64,000 nucleotides of DNA from Bacteroidota bacterium (GCA_020444415.1 JAHLLA010000005.1:62001-126000), one strand, 5' to 3'. Positions 17,814 to 28,336 are shown, numbered from the stretch's first letter. Notes: generated by a model from the letters alone, not told the origin. Program-made: numbers and translations.

Positions 17814-17821
17814 TATCTTTG
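17814..17821 (+). promoter_or_regulatory. Putative -7 box of tgt promoter
   Basis: TATCTTTG matches TAnnTTTG exactly and lies 16 bp before the tgt ATG, implying a very short leader. No convincing TTTG -33 element. Confidence 0.5.
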
Positions 17822-17837
17822 CCGCAATTAGAAAATT

Positions 17838-18968
17838 ATGCGATTCGATCTGATAGCTTCTGATGCAAAAAGTTCGGCAAGAGCCGGATGTATTGAAACA
17901 GACCATGGAAAAATTGAGACTCCTATCTTTATGCCTGTAGGCACAGCAGGCACTGTTAAAGGTGTGCATTTGAGAGATATTAAAGAAGATGTAAATGCCG
18001 ATATTATCCTTGGGAATACCTACCACCTGTATTTACGTCCCGGATTGGAAATTATTAAAGCAGCTGGCGGCCTGCATCAATTCAATGGTTGGGACAGGCC
18101 GATACTCACCGATAGTGGTGGTTACCAGGTGTATTCATTATCAGGTACACGGAAATTAAAACCCGAAGGAGTTACTTTCCAATCGCATATCGATGGATCA
18201 AGGCATTTGTTTTCTCCCGAAGCAGTGATTGACATCCAGCGAACCATCGGCGCTGATATAATGATGGCATTTGATGAGTGTACTCCCTATCCATGCGATT
18301 ATGATTATGCCAAAAAGTCACTCGATATTACCCACGACTGGCTCAAAAGGTGCATCTCACGTTTTGATGAAACGGAAGCTAAATATGGCCATCGACAAAG
18401 TCTTTTTCCAATTGTCCAGGGTAGCACCTTTCGTGATCTGCGAAAAATTTCAGCCGAAACCATCGCTTCGCATCATGCGGATGGAAATGCCATTGGAGGT
18501 TTATCGGTGGGGGAGCCCCATGAACTTATGTATGAAATGACCGAACTGGTCTGTAGCATTCTTCCAAAAGACAAACCTCGTTACCTGATGGGCGTAGGCA
18601 CCCCCGAAAATATTTTAGAAAGCATAGACCTTGGTATTGACATGTTCGATTGTGTGATGCCTACTAGAAATGGCCGGAACGGAATGCTGTTTACCCAAAA
18701 TGGTATCATTAATATTAAAAATAAAAAGTGGGAAAACGACTTTAGTCCGGTTGATGCCGAAGGTGTTTCTTTTGTGGATTATCAATACAGCAAAGCTTAC
18801 CTGAGGCATTTGTTCGTGGCAAAAGAAATGTTAGGTGGTATGATTGCCAGTCTTCACAACTTAAGTTTTTATCTTTGGTTGGTTCGTGAAGCACGAAAAC
18901 ATATCATCGAAGGCAATTTTAGCGAGTGGAAAGCAAAAATGGTCAAACAGGTTTCTCAACGATTATAG
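17838..18968 (+). CDS. tgt: tRNA-guanine transglycosylase lacking the usual zinc cysteines
   Basis: Exchanges guanine for preQ1 at tRNA position 34 in queuosine synthesis. The 376-residue TIM barrel has D-S-G-G-Y-Q with Asp92, the catalytic nucleophile in M-F-D-C-V-M-P-T-R at Asp271, and V-Q-G-S and G-G-L-S-V-G substrate loops. The C-terminal zinc site, normally C-x-C-x-x-C before Y-S-(R/K)-A-Y-L-R-H-L, reads Gly309, Ser311 and Asp314 here, while the histidine ligand (His340) remains. The rest of the fold is intact, so the enzyme is probably active with an altered or absent metal site. It may form an operon with the next gene (6-bp gap). Confidence 0.95.
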   Translation: MRFDLIASDAKSSARAGCIETDHGKIETPIFMPVGTAGTVKGVHLRDIKEDVNADIILGNTYHLYLRPGLEIIKAAGGLHQFNGWDRPILTDSGGYQVYSLSGTRKLKPEGVTFQSHIDGSRHLFSPEAVIDIQRTIGADIMMAFDECTPYPCDYDYAKKSLDITHDWLKRCISRFDETEAKYGHRQSLFPIVQGSTFRDLRKISAETIASHHADGNAIGGLSVGEPHELMYEMTELVCSILPKDKPRYLMGVGTPENILESIDLGIDMFDCVMPTRNGRNGMLFTQNGIINIKNKKWENDFSPVDAEGVSFVDYQYSKAYLRHLFVAKEMLGGMIASLHNLSFYLWLVREARKHIIEGNFSEWKAKMVKQVSQRL

Positions 18969-18974
18969 CTATTC

Positions 18975-20057
18975 ATGAAAATCATTGACATTTATATCAT
19001 TAAAAAATTTCTTGGCACCTTCTTTTACGCCATTACACTTTTAATTTTGATCGTGATCATTTTTGATATATCTGAGAATATCGATAATTTTATTAAAAAT
19101 GAAGCCCCGCTCAAAGCAATAGTCATTGATTATTACGTAAATTTCATTCCTTATTTTATCAACCTGTTTATTTATTTGTTCACCTTTATATCGGTTATTT
19201 TCTTTACTTCAAAGATGGCCGGAAACACAGAAATAATAGCCATTTTAAGTAGTGGTGTTAGTTTCAGGCGACTGCTTTATCCGTATCTGCTTTCTGCTAT
19301 TTTTCTTGCACTTTTTTCGTTTTATTTAGGAAATTTTCTCATTCCCCAAACCAATAAAACCAGAAGGATCTTCAAGAACAATTATATGGAGAAACTCACA
19401 AAGGATAACGAACGAAACCTGCATCTGCAAATCAGCCCGGGGACTTTTGTATATGTGGAATCATATTCAAGTGTATTAAACGAAGGAAAGAGATTTTCAT
19501 TGGAAAAATTTGATGAGCAAAATTTAACTTACAAAGTGATCGCTGAAAAGATCAAGTATGATACTACACAACATATATGGCTGCTGAAAGACTATTATGA
19601 GAGAACTTTTGACAGCATCAAAGGACACAATCTAAGAAAAGGGGAGGAAAAGGAACTAACAGGCATTCAATTAAACCCGCTCGACTTGTATAAAATTAAA
19701 GAGCGTTTTGAGGAAATGAACCTGTTCGAGTTAAATGATTATATAGAGAGTGAAAGGCGAAAGGGTTCAATCGCCTACAAGAAATACGAAATAGAAAAAC
19801 ATAAGCGAATTGCTGGCCCCGTGGCCATCATTATCCTCACATTTATTGGGGTTGCTTTATCGAGTCGTAAAGTGCGTGGTGGCATCGGGATGCACCTGGG
19901 TGTGGGTATCGCTCTAACTTTCTCTTATATACTGTTGCTGCAGATATCAACAGTTTTCTCAACTTATGGAAACCTATCGCCGTTAATTGCTTCATGGATT
20001 CCTAATATGATTTACTTTTTTATCGGTCTTTATTTGTTACGGGTAGCACCGAAGTAA
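18975..20057 (+). CDS. LptF/LptG family permease
   Basis: A 360-residue YjgP/YjgQ-type inner-membrane protein. Three N-terminal membrane segments (about residues 10-30, 50-75 and 95-120), a ~150-residue periplasmic beta-jellyroll region, and three C-terminal segments (from about residue 270) match the family. LptF and LptG with LptB2 move lipopolysaccharide to the outer membrane. Only one family member is encoded here, as is usual for this phylum, where the two are separate genes. The choice between LptF and LptG is not made from sequence. Confidence 0.88.
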   Translation: MKIIDIYIIKKFLGTFFYAITLLILIVIIFDISENIDNFIKNEAPLKAIVIDYYVNFIPYFINLFIYLFTFISVIFFTSKMAGNTEIIAILSSGVSFRRLLYPYLLSAIFLALFSFYLGNFLIPQTNKTRRIFKNNYMEKLTKDNERNLHLQISPGTFVYVESYSSVLNEGKRFSLEKFDEQNLTYKVIAEKIKYDTTQHIWLLKDYYERTFDSIKGHNLRKGEEKELTGIQLNPLDLYKIKERFEEMNLFELNDYIESERRKGSIAYKKYEIEKHKRIAGPVAIIILTFIGVALSSRKVRGGIGMHLGVGIALTFSYILLLQISTVFSTYGNLSPLIASWIPNMIYFFIGLYLLRVAPK

Positions 20058-20074
20058 GCGAGTGAAGAGATGAA

Positions 20075-20144
20075 TCTTCGGACTTCCAACTTCCAACTTC
20101 CATCTTCTGACTTCCGACTTCTGTCTTCCAACTTCCGTCTTCAG
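20075..20144. repeat. Ten in-phase degenerate heptanucleotide repeats
   Basis: Ten consecutive 7-bp units fit WCTTCNR: TCTTCGG, ACTTCCA three times, TCTTCTG, ACTTCCG, ACTTCTG, TCTTCCA, ACTTCCG, TCTTCAG. There are no insertions. The array fills the 83-bp gap between two convergent genes, and its last unit overlaps the purL stop codon (20141-20143). Similar GGAAGTC-like heptads occur between genes in other Bacteroidota, by my recollection. Function unknown. Confidence 0.9.
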
Positions 20145-23100
20145 ACTTTCCTTTTCTCTTCTACCCATTTTCGGGCATTAACAAAAGCCTCGATCCAGGG
20201 TGTTACCTCGTCATTCCTGTTTTCAGGATAATATGGCCATTGCCATGGATAAAAGGAGCGTTCCAAATGGGGCATCATGGCTAAATGGCGTCCATCATTG
20301 CTGCAAATACCAGCAGTCGACCAGTCGGAGCCATTTGGGTTACCCGGATAAGTTTCATAACTGTAAGTGATAGCCAGGTTATACTTGTCCCTGTAATAAG
20401 GAAAACTGAATTTGCCTTCTCCATGGGCCACCCAAACACCAAGACGCGAACCTACCAGCGATTTGAGCATGATGGAATCCGTTTCGTTGATCTCGACATT
20501 TACAAAATTAGATTCAAATTTGCCTGAATCATTATGCAGCATTTTTAAATGTTCGGGATGCTTTGGATATATTAAACCGAGTTCCACCATCAACTGGCAG
20601 CCGTTACAAACACCAAGACTAAGGGTGTCTTCGCGTTTATAGAAATTGTCCAATGCCCTTTTTGCTTTGGCATTGTATAAAAATGCACCTGCCCATCCCT
20701 TCGCCGATCCCAATACATCGGAATTGGAAAAACCACCAACGAAAACGATCATGTTTACATCTGTAAGGTCTTCCCTGCCGGCAATTAAATCCGTCATATG
20801 GATATCTTTCACATCAAATCCCGCAAGGTGCAGCGCAAAAGCCATCTCACGATCACCATTTACGCCTTTTTCACGTATGATTGCTGCTTTTATACCTGTT
20901 TTAATTCTCCGGCTTACTTCAATGTCATAGGATGATACTTTTCCGGAAAAACCTTGTTTAAACTGAAAGCCCAAATCCTGTCTTTTATAATTCTTAAACC
21001 GACAATGCGCATGGCCTTCACCACTTTGTACCCTGTCGAGCATATATGAGGTTCCAAACCATACATCCCGTAATCTTTCAGTATTAAGCATATACTTTTT
21101 ATCACCTTTTTTCAGTTTGATGATAAATTCGGGGATCACAGTTCCCAAAGTATAATATGAAAGGTTGTTTTCTTTCAATAAACGGGTTACGGCTTTCTCA
21201 TCATCAACCTGAATGACAATGCCTGGATTTTCACTGAACATGGAATTTATGATATCATGTTTTTCAAAGCAATCCAGGTTGATATCCATTCCGAAATCAC
21301 AATTTGAAAAATTCATTTCCAGCAAGGTTGTCACGAGCCCTCCTGCTGAAATATCATGTCCTGCCAATATTTTTTCTTCAGAAATAAGTTGCTGAACGGT
21401 ATTAAATGCCCTGGCGAAATATTTGGTGTCGCTCACATTGGCTGTTTTTTTACCAAGGATATTCAATGTTTGCGCAAAACTGCTACCACCTAATTCAAAT
21501 GCTGAATCAGAAAAGTTAATATAGATAATTTTTGTGCCTGCTTTTCTCTTCAATGTTGGCGTAATACTTTTCCGAATATCAGTTACTTCGCCAACTGCTG
21601 AGATAATGACTGTTCCGGGTGAATACACCACACTTCCATCAGGATATTTCTGTGTCATAGAGAGCGAATCCTTTCCGGTTGGCACATTAATGCCCAATTC
21701 AATAGCAAAATCGCTTAAAGCCTTGACGGCGTTGTAAAGCCGTGCATTTTCTCCTTTGTTTTTCGCGGGCCACATCCAATTGGCACTTAAAGAAACACCA
21801 TGTAATTGTCCCTTTAGGGGTGCCCATATCAAATTAGTTAAAGCTTCGGCAACTGCTAAACGTGAACCGGCTTCGGGATCAATGAGTCCTGCCACAGGTG
21901 CGTGGCCAATAGCTGTTGCAATACCCTTTTTACCCTGATAATCCAGTGCCATGATGCCCAAATTATTCAGTGGGAGTTGAACGGGACCAGTACACTGTTG
22001 CATGGCTACTTTCCCGGATACTGAACGATCCACTTTATTGGTGAGCCAATCTTTGCATGCTACTGCTTCAACTTGTAGTACATCCGTCAGGTATGATTCA
22101 AAACGATTAATGTCATAATTCAATTCCTCAAAATCCGGCTCTATATTGTCATCAATCAAGATCGTTTTGGGAGGTTTCCCAAATAGGTAATCCATTTCAA
22201 GATCAATAGGGCACTCACCGGCATCGGTTTTAAAAACCAATTTGTTGTCTTTTGTTACATCACCCACATTATAGATCGGTGACCTTTCCCTTTTGGCCAC
22301 CCGCTCAAGTATTTCAAAATGCTCCTTTTTGATCACCAGACCCATACGTTCCTGTGATTCATTTCCTAATATTTCTTTCACTGAGAGGGTCGGATCGCCT
22401 ACCGGGAGTTTATTTATTTTGATAACAGCGCCAGTTTCTTCCACCAGTTCGGAGAGGCTGTTCAGGTGTCCGCCGGCACCATGATCATGGATGGAAACAA
22501 TGGGGTTTTTTTCTGATTCAGCCATTGCCCGAATGGCGTTGGCTACTCTTTTCTGCATTTCCGGGTTGGCACGTTGCACAGCGTTTAATTCTATGGCATT
22601 GCCAAATTCACCAGTAGCAACTGACGAAACAGCACCGCCACCCATACCAATCCGATAGTTGTCACCGCCCAATACAACAATCAGGTCGCCTTCTTCGGGT
22701 ATATCTTTTAAGGCATCGTTGGCGTTGGCGAAGCCAACGCCACCTGCCAGCATGATCACTTTATCGTACCCATACGTTTTGCCTGCCTCTTCATGCTCGA
22801 AAGTGAGCAAACTTCCATTGATAAGTGGCTGGCCAAATTTATTGCCAAAATCCGAAGCGCCATCCGAGGCTTTGATCAGGATTTCTTCAGGCGTTTGGTA
22901 GAGCCATTTTCGAGGTTCAATATTATTTTCCCAATCCTTGCTTCCATCTTTACGCGTGTAGGAAGTCATATATACAGCAGTTCCTGCCAGCGGCCAACTT
23001 GCTTTACCGCCTGCAAGCCGGTCGCGGATTTCACCTCCGCTGCCGGTTGATGCACCATTGAATGGCTCTACAGTGGTAGGAAAATTATGGGTTTCGGCCT

Positions 23101-23833
23101 TTAGTGAAAGTACAGATTGGATATCTCTTATTTCAAAAAAATCTGCTTTATCCTGTGTTTTAGGTGCAAATTGCTCAATTTGAGGGCCTACAATAAATGC
23201 TACATTATCCTTATAAGCAGACACGAGGTTGGCGGGATGTTCTTTTGATGTTTTTTTAATCAGTGCGAACAGGCTTTCTTTTTTCTCTTCCCCATCAATA
23301 ATAAAGGTGCCGTTAAAAATCTTATGGCGGCAGTGTTCTGAATTGATCTGCGCAAATCCATAGATCTCAGAATCCGTTAACTGCCGACCTATCTTTTCGC
23401 TAATGCTTTCCAGGTATTCCACCTCGTCTTCACTCAGGGCCAATCCCTCATCATGATTAAAAGTCGGGACGTCTTCCACATACCGGATGGGTTCAATTAT
23501 ATCAGGAATTTCGAACACTTTTTCATTCAAACCCGTGTATAATTGCTGCAACATGGGATCATAATCTGCATCTTCATTCTCCACTTTCTCAAAAACTTCA
23601 ATTCTTTCAACGCCTTCAATTCCCATATTCTGGGTAATTTCCACAGCATTAGTACTCCATGGCGTGATCATTTCTTTCCTGGGGCCAATAAAAAAACCTT
23701 TTACCTCCTCGCTTTCCATGAATGCTGCTTCATTAAAAAGCCATTTGAATTTATCAATATCCACTTTCGATAAAGGGGATTTGGATTTCAGAAGGTAATA
23801 AGGGCCTTTTTGAAGATGAAAAATTGACACCAT
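20141..23833 (-). CDS. purL: Phosphoribosylformylglycinamidine synthase, single-chain
   Basis: Converts FGAR, glutamine and ATP to FGAM in purine synthesis. The 1230-residue product is the large fused type: N-terminal domain, linker, two ATP-binding synthase halves, and a C-terminal class I glutamine amidotransferase with nucleophile Cys in L-G-V-C-N-G-C-Q and a later P-H-L-E-R-S-F. I use the ATG at 23833 ([10 protein letters not shown]). The frame extends 21 codons further, but that would start upstream of a consensus -7 box. The stop codon lies within the adjacent heptad array. Confidence 0.97.
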   Translation of the reverse strand: MVSIFHLQKGPYYLLKSKSPLSKVDIDKFKWLFNEAAFMESEEVKGFFIGPRKEMITPWSTNAVEITQNMGIEGVERIEVFEKVENEDADYDPMLQQLYTGLNEKVFEIPDIIEPIRYVEDVPTFNHDEGLALSEDEVEYLESISEKIGRQLTDSEIYGFAQINSEHCRHKIFNGTFIIDGEEKKESLFALIKKTSKEHPANLVSAYKDNVAFIVGPQIEQFAPKTQDKADFFEIRDIQSVLSLKAETHNFPTTVEPFNGASTGSGGEIRDRLAGGKASWPLAGTAVYMTSYTRKDGSKDWENNIEPRKWLYQTPEEILIKASDGASDFGNKFGQPLINGSLLTFEHEEAGKTYGYDKVIMLAGGVGFANANDALKDIPEEGDLIVVLGGDNYRIGMGGGAVSSVATGEFGNAIELNAVQRANPEMQKRVANAIRAMAESEKNPIVSIHDHGAGGHLNSLSELVEETGAVIKINKLPVGDPTLSVKEILGNESQERMGLVIKKEHFEILERVAKRERSPIYNVGDVTKDNKLVFKTDAGECPIDLEMDYLFGKPPKTILIDDNIEPDFEELNYDINRFESYLTDVLQVEAVACKDWLTNKVDRSVSGKVAMQQCTGPVQLPLNNLGIMALDYQGKKGIATAIGHAPVAGLIDPEAGSRLAVAEALTNLIWAPLKGQLHGVSLSANWMWPAKNKGENARLYNAVKALSDFAIELGINVPTGKDSLSMTQKYPDGSVVYSPGTVIISAVGEVTDIRKSITPTLKRKAGTKIIYINFSDSAFELGGSSFAQTLNILGKKTANVSDTKYFARAFNTVQQLISEEKILAGHDISAGGLVTTLLEMNFSNCDFGMDINLDCFEKHDIINSMFSENPGIVIQVDDEKAVTRLLKENNLSYYTLGTVIPEFIIKLKKGDKKYMLNTERLRDVWFGTSYMLDRVQSGEGHAHCRFKNYKRQDLGFQFKQGFSGKVSSYDIEVSRRIKTGIKAAIIREKGVNGDREMAFALHLAGFDVKDIHMTDLIAGREDLTDVNMIVFVGGFSNSDVLGSAKGWAGAFLYNAKAKRALDNFYKREDTLSLGVCNGCQLMVELGLIYPKHPEHLKMLHNDSGKFESNFVNVEINETDSIMLKSLVGSRLGVWVAHGEGKFSFPYYRDKYNLAITYSYETYPGNPNGSDWSTAGICSNDGRHLAMMPHLERSFYPWQWPYYPENRNDEVTPWIEAFVNARKWVEEKRKV

Positions 23834-23867
23834 GATGCTAACAGTTTTAGGATTGAAGAAGCACCTG

Positions 23868-23875
23868 CAAATATA
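23868..23875 (-). promoter_or_regulatory. Putative -7 box of purL promoter
   Basis: TATATTTG on the minus strand is a perfect TAnnTTTG, 34 bp before the preferred ATG at 23833, and supports that start over the longer frame. Confidence 0.5.
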
Positions 23876-23964
23876 TAAAAGGTAGTTGCACAGCATGCGT
23901 ATTCCGTCAATAATTCATTAACATGATGAATTTATTTCAGGCAGGTTGAAAATGGATAAAAGTT

Positions 23965-24888
23965 TTAAAGATGTTCTTCTGATACACCGAAGACCTCATC
24001 AATTTCGCAATTGCCGAATGGCTCGACATGTACCAGCACATCATACACGTTCTGGATGTTTTGTTTAATATTCTGCTCCACCTCAGCACTTAATTCGTGT
24101 GCTTCTTCAAGTGACATTTTTCCATCTACTTCAATATCCAGTGCAATCAGGTACAAATGTGCCATTTTCCGCACCCTGATCCGGTGCGGGTTTGAGGCGC
24201 CATCCACGCGATTGGCCTGGTCTACGATTTTTCGATAAATTTCCTCATCATCCACGCCATCCATCAGATCCCGATTGGTTTGCATAAATATCCTGAATGC
24301 GATGAACATGATATATATACTGACGAGTAAAGCAGTAATGACATCAATAATGGGCATTTTTAAAATAAAAGTGAAAATTAGGCCTGCCAGCACTGAAAAT
24401 GAAATAACCACATCGTTTTGCATATTGCGCGCATTGGCAATCAACATGGCGCTTTCTACTTCTTTACCTACTTTGCGCAAATATACTGATAGTAACAATT
24501 TGCCAATAATAGAAACGATTATGATATAAACAGCAATCTTATCAGGTATCACTGCGACTTCATTATCAATTAATTTACCAACTGATGAAAATGCCAGTTG
24601 TGCCCCGGCAAAAAAAATGATAAATGCCAACACCTTTGTTGCAATGGTGTCGGCTTTCAGGTACCCGTAGGGATACTTCTTATCAGGAGGCCTTGCAACA
24701 ACATGCGCTGTATAAAGGGTGATGAGAGAAGTGATAATATCGCTTGCAGAGTCGATACCATCAGCAACAACTGCAAGGCTGCCTGCAATAATTCCAACAA
24801 CAATTTTTAATACCGATAATAATGCATTACCACCGATACTAACTTTGGATGCAAATACAATCTTTTTCTCTCTAGCGCCAAGTGCCAT
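23965..24888 (-). CDS. Cation diffusion facilitator family transporter
   Basis: A 307-residue CDF protein exporting a divalent metal (Zn, Fe, Mn or similar) by proton antiport. Six membrane segments occupy about residues 15-215, with metal-site residues D-G-I-D-S-A-S-D in helix 2 and N-A-R-N-M-Q-N-D in helix 5. The C-terminal cytoplasmic domain (about 215-307) ends in a H-V-E-P-F-G segment. The metal is not assignable. Downstream of trxB and separated from it by a terminator. Confidence 0.92.
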   Translation of the reverse strand: MALGAREKKIVFASKVSIGGNALLSVLKIVVGIIAGSLAVVADGIDSASDIITSLITLYTAHVVARPPDKKYPYGYLKADTIATKVLAFIIFFAGAQLAFSSVGKLIDNEVAVIPDKIAVYIIIVSIIGKLLLSVYLRKVGKEVESAMLIANARNMQNDVVISFSVLAGLIFTFILKMPIIDVITALLVSIYIMFIAFRIFMQTNRDLMDGVDDEEIYRKIVDQANRVDGASNPHRIRVRKMAHLYLIALDIEVDGKMSLEEAHELSAEVEQNIKQNIQNVYDVLVHVEPFGNCEIDEVFGVSEEHL

Positions 24889-24909
24889 ACATTAGGATTA
24901 GGATTACCA

Positions 24910-24945
24910 AAAATAGAAAAAGCCACCCAATAGCAGGTAGCTTTT
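24910..24945 (-). terminator. Intrinsic terminator of trxB
   Basis: A 10-bp stem with one G-T pair (24918-24927 with 24936-24945) is followed on the minus strand by a T-rich tract. It lies 22 bp after the trxB stop. Confidence 0.8.
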
Positions 24946-24966
24946 CCCGTTCAATACGTTTTTATT

Positions 24967-25905
24967 TTATTGTTCGCCCAGAAACCTTTCCGATTCAATA
25001 GCTGCCATGCATCCCGTGCCTGCTGCTGTTATTGCCTGGCGGTAATGTTTATCCTGCACATCACCACATGCAAAAATGCCTTGAATATTGGTGGCTGTTG
25101 AATCCGGTTTGGTTATCAGGTAACCCGTTTCATCCATCTCAAGTTTATCTTTGAACAATTGCGTATTGGGTGTATGACCGATTGCAACAAAGAAACCTTC
25201 AACATCGATTTTCTTGTTTTCACCAGTTTTATTATTGAATAAGATCACACCATTTAAGGCTTTTGTAAATCCTTGCTCAACGCCAACAATTTCTTTTACC
25301 TCGTGATTCCATAACATTTCAATATTGGGAGTATTCAGTACCCTTTTTTGCATGGCTTTTGATGCTCTCAATTCATCACGGCGGTGAATGAGATATACCT
25401 TATTACACATATTGGCCAGGTAAGTTGCTTCTTCGGCCGCTGTATCGCCGCCACCAACTACAGCAACATCTTTGCCTTTATAAAAGAAACCATCGCAAGT
25501 GGCACATGCTGAAACGCCACCACCTTTGAATCGTTCTTCCGATTCGAGGCCGAGGTATTTAGCTGTGGCACCGGTAGCAATGATTAGTGTTTCTGCCAGT
25601 AATTCAGTTCCATCGTCTACCCTTACTTTAAACGGGCGTTCCGTGGTTTCAACCTCTGTTACCAACCCCCACCTGACATCAGTTCCAAATCTTTCAGCTT
25701 GTTTTTTGAGATCTTCCATGAGTTGCGGCCCATCAATTCCTTCAGGGTAACCAGGAAAATTATCAACTTCTGTTGTGGTTGTCAGTTGTCCACCTGGCTC
25801 CATTCCCTGGTACATAATTGGATGCAGATCGGCTCTGGCTGCGTAAATTGCTGCTGTATAACCGGCAGGACCGGAACCTATGATCAGGCATTTTGTTTTT
25901 TCCAT
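24967..25905 (-). CDS. trxB: Thioredoxin-disulfide reductase
   Basis: A 312-residue NADPH-dependent flavoenzyme that keeps thioredoxin reduced. An FAD-binding G-S-G-P-A-G-Y-T at about 10-17, redox cysteines Cys134 and Cys137 in S-A-C-A-T-C-D-G, an NADPH-binding G-G-G-D-T-A-A-E-E, and a final FAD motif I-F-A-C-G-D-V-Q-D are all present. Length is standard for the low-molecular-weight type. Monocistronic. Confidence 0.97.
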   Translation of the reverse strand: MEKTKCLIIGSGPAGYTAAIYAARADLHPIMYQGMEPGGQLTTTTEVDNFPGYPEGIDGPQLMEDLKKQAERFGTDVRWGLVTEVETTERPFKVRVDDGTELLAETLIIATGATAKYLGLESEERFKGGGVSACATCDGFFYKGKDVAVVGGGDTAAEEATYLANMCNKVYLIHRRDELRASKAMQKRVLNTPNIEMLWNHEVKEIVGVEQGFTKALNGVILFNNKTGENKKIDVEGFFVAIGHTPNTQLFKDKLEMDETGYLITKPDSTATNIQGIFACGDVQDKHYRQAITAAGTGCMAAIESERFLGEQ

Positions 25906-26013
25906 CTTACTTTTTTTTAATTATATTGGTTAAGTTTTGAGTGGTATATCAATTAGGATGCCATTACTACTTCAGATCTACTGAATGCCATTTTGGCTTT
26001 TCAAAAATAATGT

Positions 26014-26057
26014 AAAAACCCAACTGTTCAAAGTTTTTTAAACAGTTGGGTTTTTTA
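26014..26057. terminator. Bidirectional intrinsic terminator
   Basis: AAAACCCAACTGTT (26015-26028 region) pairs with AACAGTTGGGTTTT (26041-26054 region), with A-rich and T-rich flanks on opposite sides. It lies 24 bp after the stop of the T9SS gene on the minus strand, for which it is the likely terminator. Confidence 0.85.
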
Positions 26058-26080
26058 TAATTACAGGTAAGCTGAAGAAT

Positions 26081-28336
26081 TTATTTCGCTACCATTACTT
26101 TTTTAACTATGGATTGATTACCAGCTTTGAAATTTAAAAGATAGATCCCTGGTTCAAGGTTGCCCACATCCATTTTAATTGTTTGTGCGCCTCTGTTTTG
26201 ATACTCGTTTAACACAGTTCTTATTTTTGAACCTGTTACATCGTATAGTTCGATATTTAGAAGGGCTTTCTCTTCTAAATTATAAACGATTTCAGCCACA
26301 TCTGATGACGGGTTCGGATGAATAGATAGTCCTTTTAACACTTCCACTTCTCCAATACCACTAATATCGCCTATCATGACCATGCGGTTTACAGTTTTTT
26401 CCTCAACGCCGTTTATATAGACAGTTAGGCTGTAGAATCCAAATCCAAGTTGAAGTGGGTCAGCCGTTATTTCAACATCAATAGGATAAGTTCCGTTAAC
26501 TGGTATATTTCCGATATTGATATTGGATGTAGAAGAGCTCAATCCGTTCATACAGGTTAACTGTGCCGTTACATTGTTGGCCATTGCACCTCCAATATTA
26601 AAAATGTCAAAATGTACATCAAACGGATTTGGATCCAGCATACTTCCATCATATGCCAAATACATAGGTGCAGTAACAGAAACAGCCAGGGGTGCCTCAA
26701 GGTCAGTATTTGGCCTTAATGTTCTCTCTGAATTATTATTTGAGTAATTTGATTCAATAATCATAGTTTCCGGATCCACTTTCACATACAAACTTCTGTA
26801 TTCGGGATATTGAGGAATGGTATAATTCATGGTAAAAGATTCTTCCCCGTATGGAGCAACTGAAGCAAGGCTTGTGGTATAAATAGCCTTTGGGTTATCG
26901 GTGGCTTCAGGATCAACAGCATAAACTTTGCACTGCACCTGGCTGGCGGCAACAGAACCATAATTATGCACCATGAATGTAACTTGTATCTGATCGCCAG
27001 GATTGTAAATTGTATCCGGAACGGAGAATGATATATCCGTAGTAGAAATACTTAAGTCGGGCAGGTCGAGCGCATAGCTAAGTGGCATAAAATCAGCTCC
27101 TGCACCTCCATTGCTTTGTAGCACCGATACAGGTTCATCGCTTACAACCTTATATACATAAGAACCAGTTAATGAAGTAAAATTATAACCTTCACCTTCA
27201 TTGAGGGATCCCTGCCAAACAATTTCAGGGCTTGCATACGGAAATGCATCATACAAACCTAATTTTGTTATGGTTACGTTGTTAGACTCGCTGAATGAAA
27301 ATACATCCACGCGACTTCCAATAACGGGTATGTAAAATAAAGTTCCTGCACCGCTTCCACCTTCATCAACTGCACGTGTCATATAATAATACGAGCCCGT
27401 AAAAGCAACGTAAGGAATGTTGGCAACTGTAACGGTATATTCCGATTCCACTTTCCAGAATGTGGGGGACGTAATTGGAAATGAAGCTACCTGTCCTTCA
27501 TTCAAAATCACAGTGCCAATATTGGTTCCTGTTTCTGAATTAGTAATGACTACCTGGTTATTATTCTCGTAGGAGGTAATGGTAATGCTATTGGTCCATG
27601 AACCAACATAAGCGGAATAACCATAAAACAAATCGCCTGCAAATGTTCCGTTTGACGAAGGTACATAATAATCCTGGTCTGAATATGATAACGCGGAAAC
27701 AGGTTTGTCTGAAGTCACCTGAAGGGGTGTTGTTTCAGGAAGTGCACCGAATTGAGCAAATGAAAAATGTTCACCTTCGTTCAGTGAAGAGCCTGCAATA
27801 TAAGCATTCGTTTCGAGGTTTCTGACCGTGAAATTTGTATTGTCGTTATAGGCAAATACAATAAAGTCGGAACCTGCTCCATAAGCCTGCATCATCCAGG
27901 TATTCAGTTTTGTGGAAACACCCCGTCCTGATTCATCGACAGCAAAATAACCATTTACATATGAGTTAATAGCATCGCCTACCAGCACGGTAAAAGTTTT
28001 GTTACTTACAATACGGTAGATTCCAGCGCTTGCAAAATAATTAAAATATTCGTCAGCATTCAGGCTTTGTGTTGTCAGCAACGTACCATCCTGGGTGTAA
28101 ATATTAATATCGGTTTGGTTGAAATAGGCAAACACAGTAATATCACCAAATGTATAGATGGTTGTGGCAAACTGATCGTCGCGTTCCTCGGAAATTTTAA
28201 CGATTAATTTGCCGGGTTCCTGCGTGTCTACTGCCGGCAATTGTTTTTCGGCAGCACCGTAAAAAGTTTTCTGGCTTAATGCCGGTGTCACAGCTATAAG
28301 CCAACTGAATAATAAAAATAGTAGAGATTTTTTCAT
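26081..28336 (-). CDS. T9SS-sorted surface protein with IgGFc-binding-like and CARDB-like domains
   Basis: A 751-residue secreted protein. A signal peptide (cleavage near A-L-S-Q) is followed by a region (about 40-430) of four or more repeats of a module shaped like L-N-E-G-x-x-F, about ten residues, then Y-x-V-x-S-D-K-P-V-x-V-L. This resembles the N-terminal domain of IgGFc-binding proteins. Next come two CARDB-like Ig domains (about 430-660; Y-N-P-G-D-Q-I-Q-V-T-F start). The last ~80 residues are a T9SS type A sorting domain (I-H-P-N-P-S-S-D and L-E-P-G-I-Y-L-L). Likely anchored on the cell surface or released. Function unknown; adhesion is a guess. Confidence 0.85.
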   Translation of the reverse strand: MKKSLLFLLFSWLIAVTPALSQKTFYGAAEKQLPAVDTQEPGKLIVKISEERDDQFATTIYTFGDITVFAYFNQTDINIYTQDGTLLTTQSLNADEYFNYFASAGIYRIVSNKTFTVLVGDAINSYVNGYFAVDESGRGVSTKLNTWMMQAYGAGSDFIVFAYNDNTNFTVRNLETNAYIAGSSLNEGEHFSFAQFGALPETTPLQVTSDKPVSALSYSDQDYYVPSSNGTFAGDLFYGYSAYVGSWTNSITITSYENNNQVVITNSETGTNIGTVILNEGQVASFPITSPTFWKVESEYTVTVANIPYVAFTGSYYYMTRAVDEGGSGAGTLFYIPVIGSRVDVFSFSESNNVTITKLGLYDAFPYASPEIVWQGSLNEGEGYNFTSLTGSYVYKVVSDEPVSVLQSNGGAGADFMPLSYALDLPDLSISTTDISFSVPDTIYNPGDQIQVTFMVHNYGSVAASQVQCKVYAVDPEATDNPKAIYTTSLASVAPYGEESFTMNYTIPQYPEYRSLYVKVDPETMIIESNYSNNNSERTLRPNTDLEAPLAVSVTAPMYLAYDGSMLDPNPFDVHFDIFNIGGAMANNVTAQLTCMNGLSSSTSNINIGNIPVNGTYPIDVEITADPLQLGFGFYSLTVYINGVEEKTVNRMVMIGDISGIGEVEVLKGLSIHPNPSSDVAEIVYNLEEKALLNIELYDVTGSKIRTVLNEYQNRGAQTIKMDVGNLEPGIYLLNFKAGNQSIVKKVMVAK

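Noticed and set aside
20075-20144. CRISPR-like array
   Set aside because: Units are 7 bp with no spacers and no cas genes; it is a simple phased microrepeat.
24891-24906. GGATTA direct repeat just upstream of the CDF gene
   Set aside because: Only two short copies; not distinguishable from chance.
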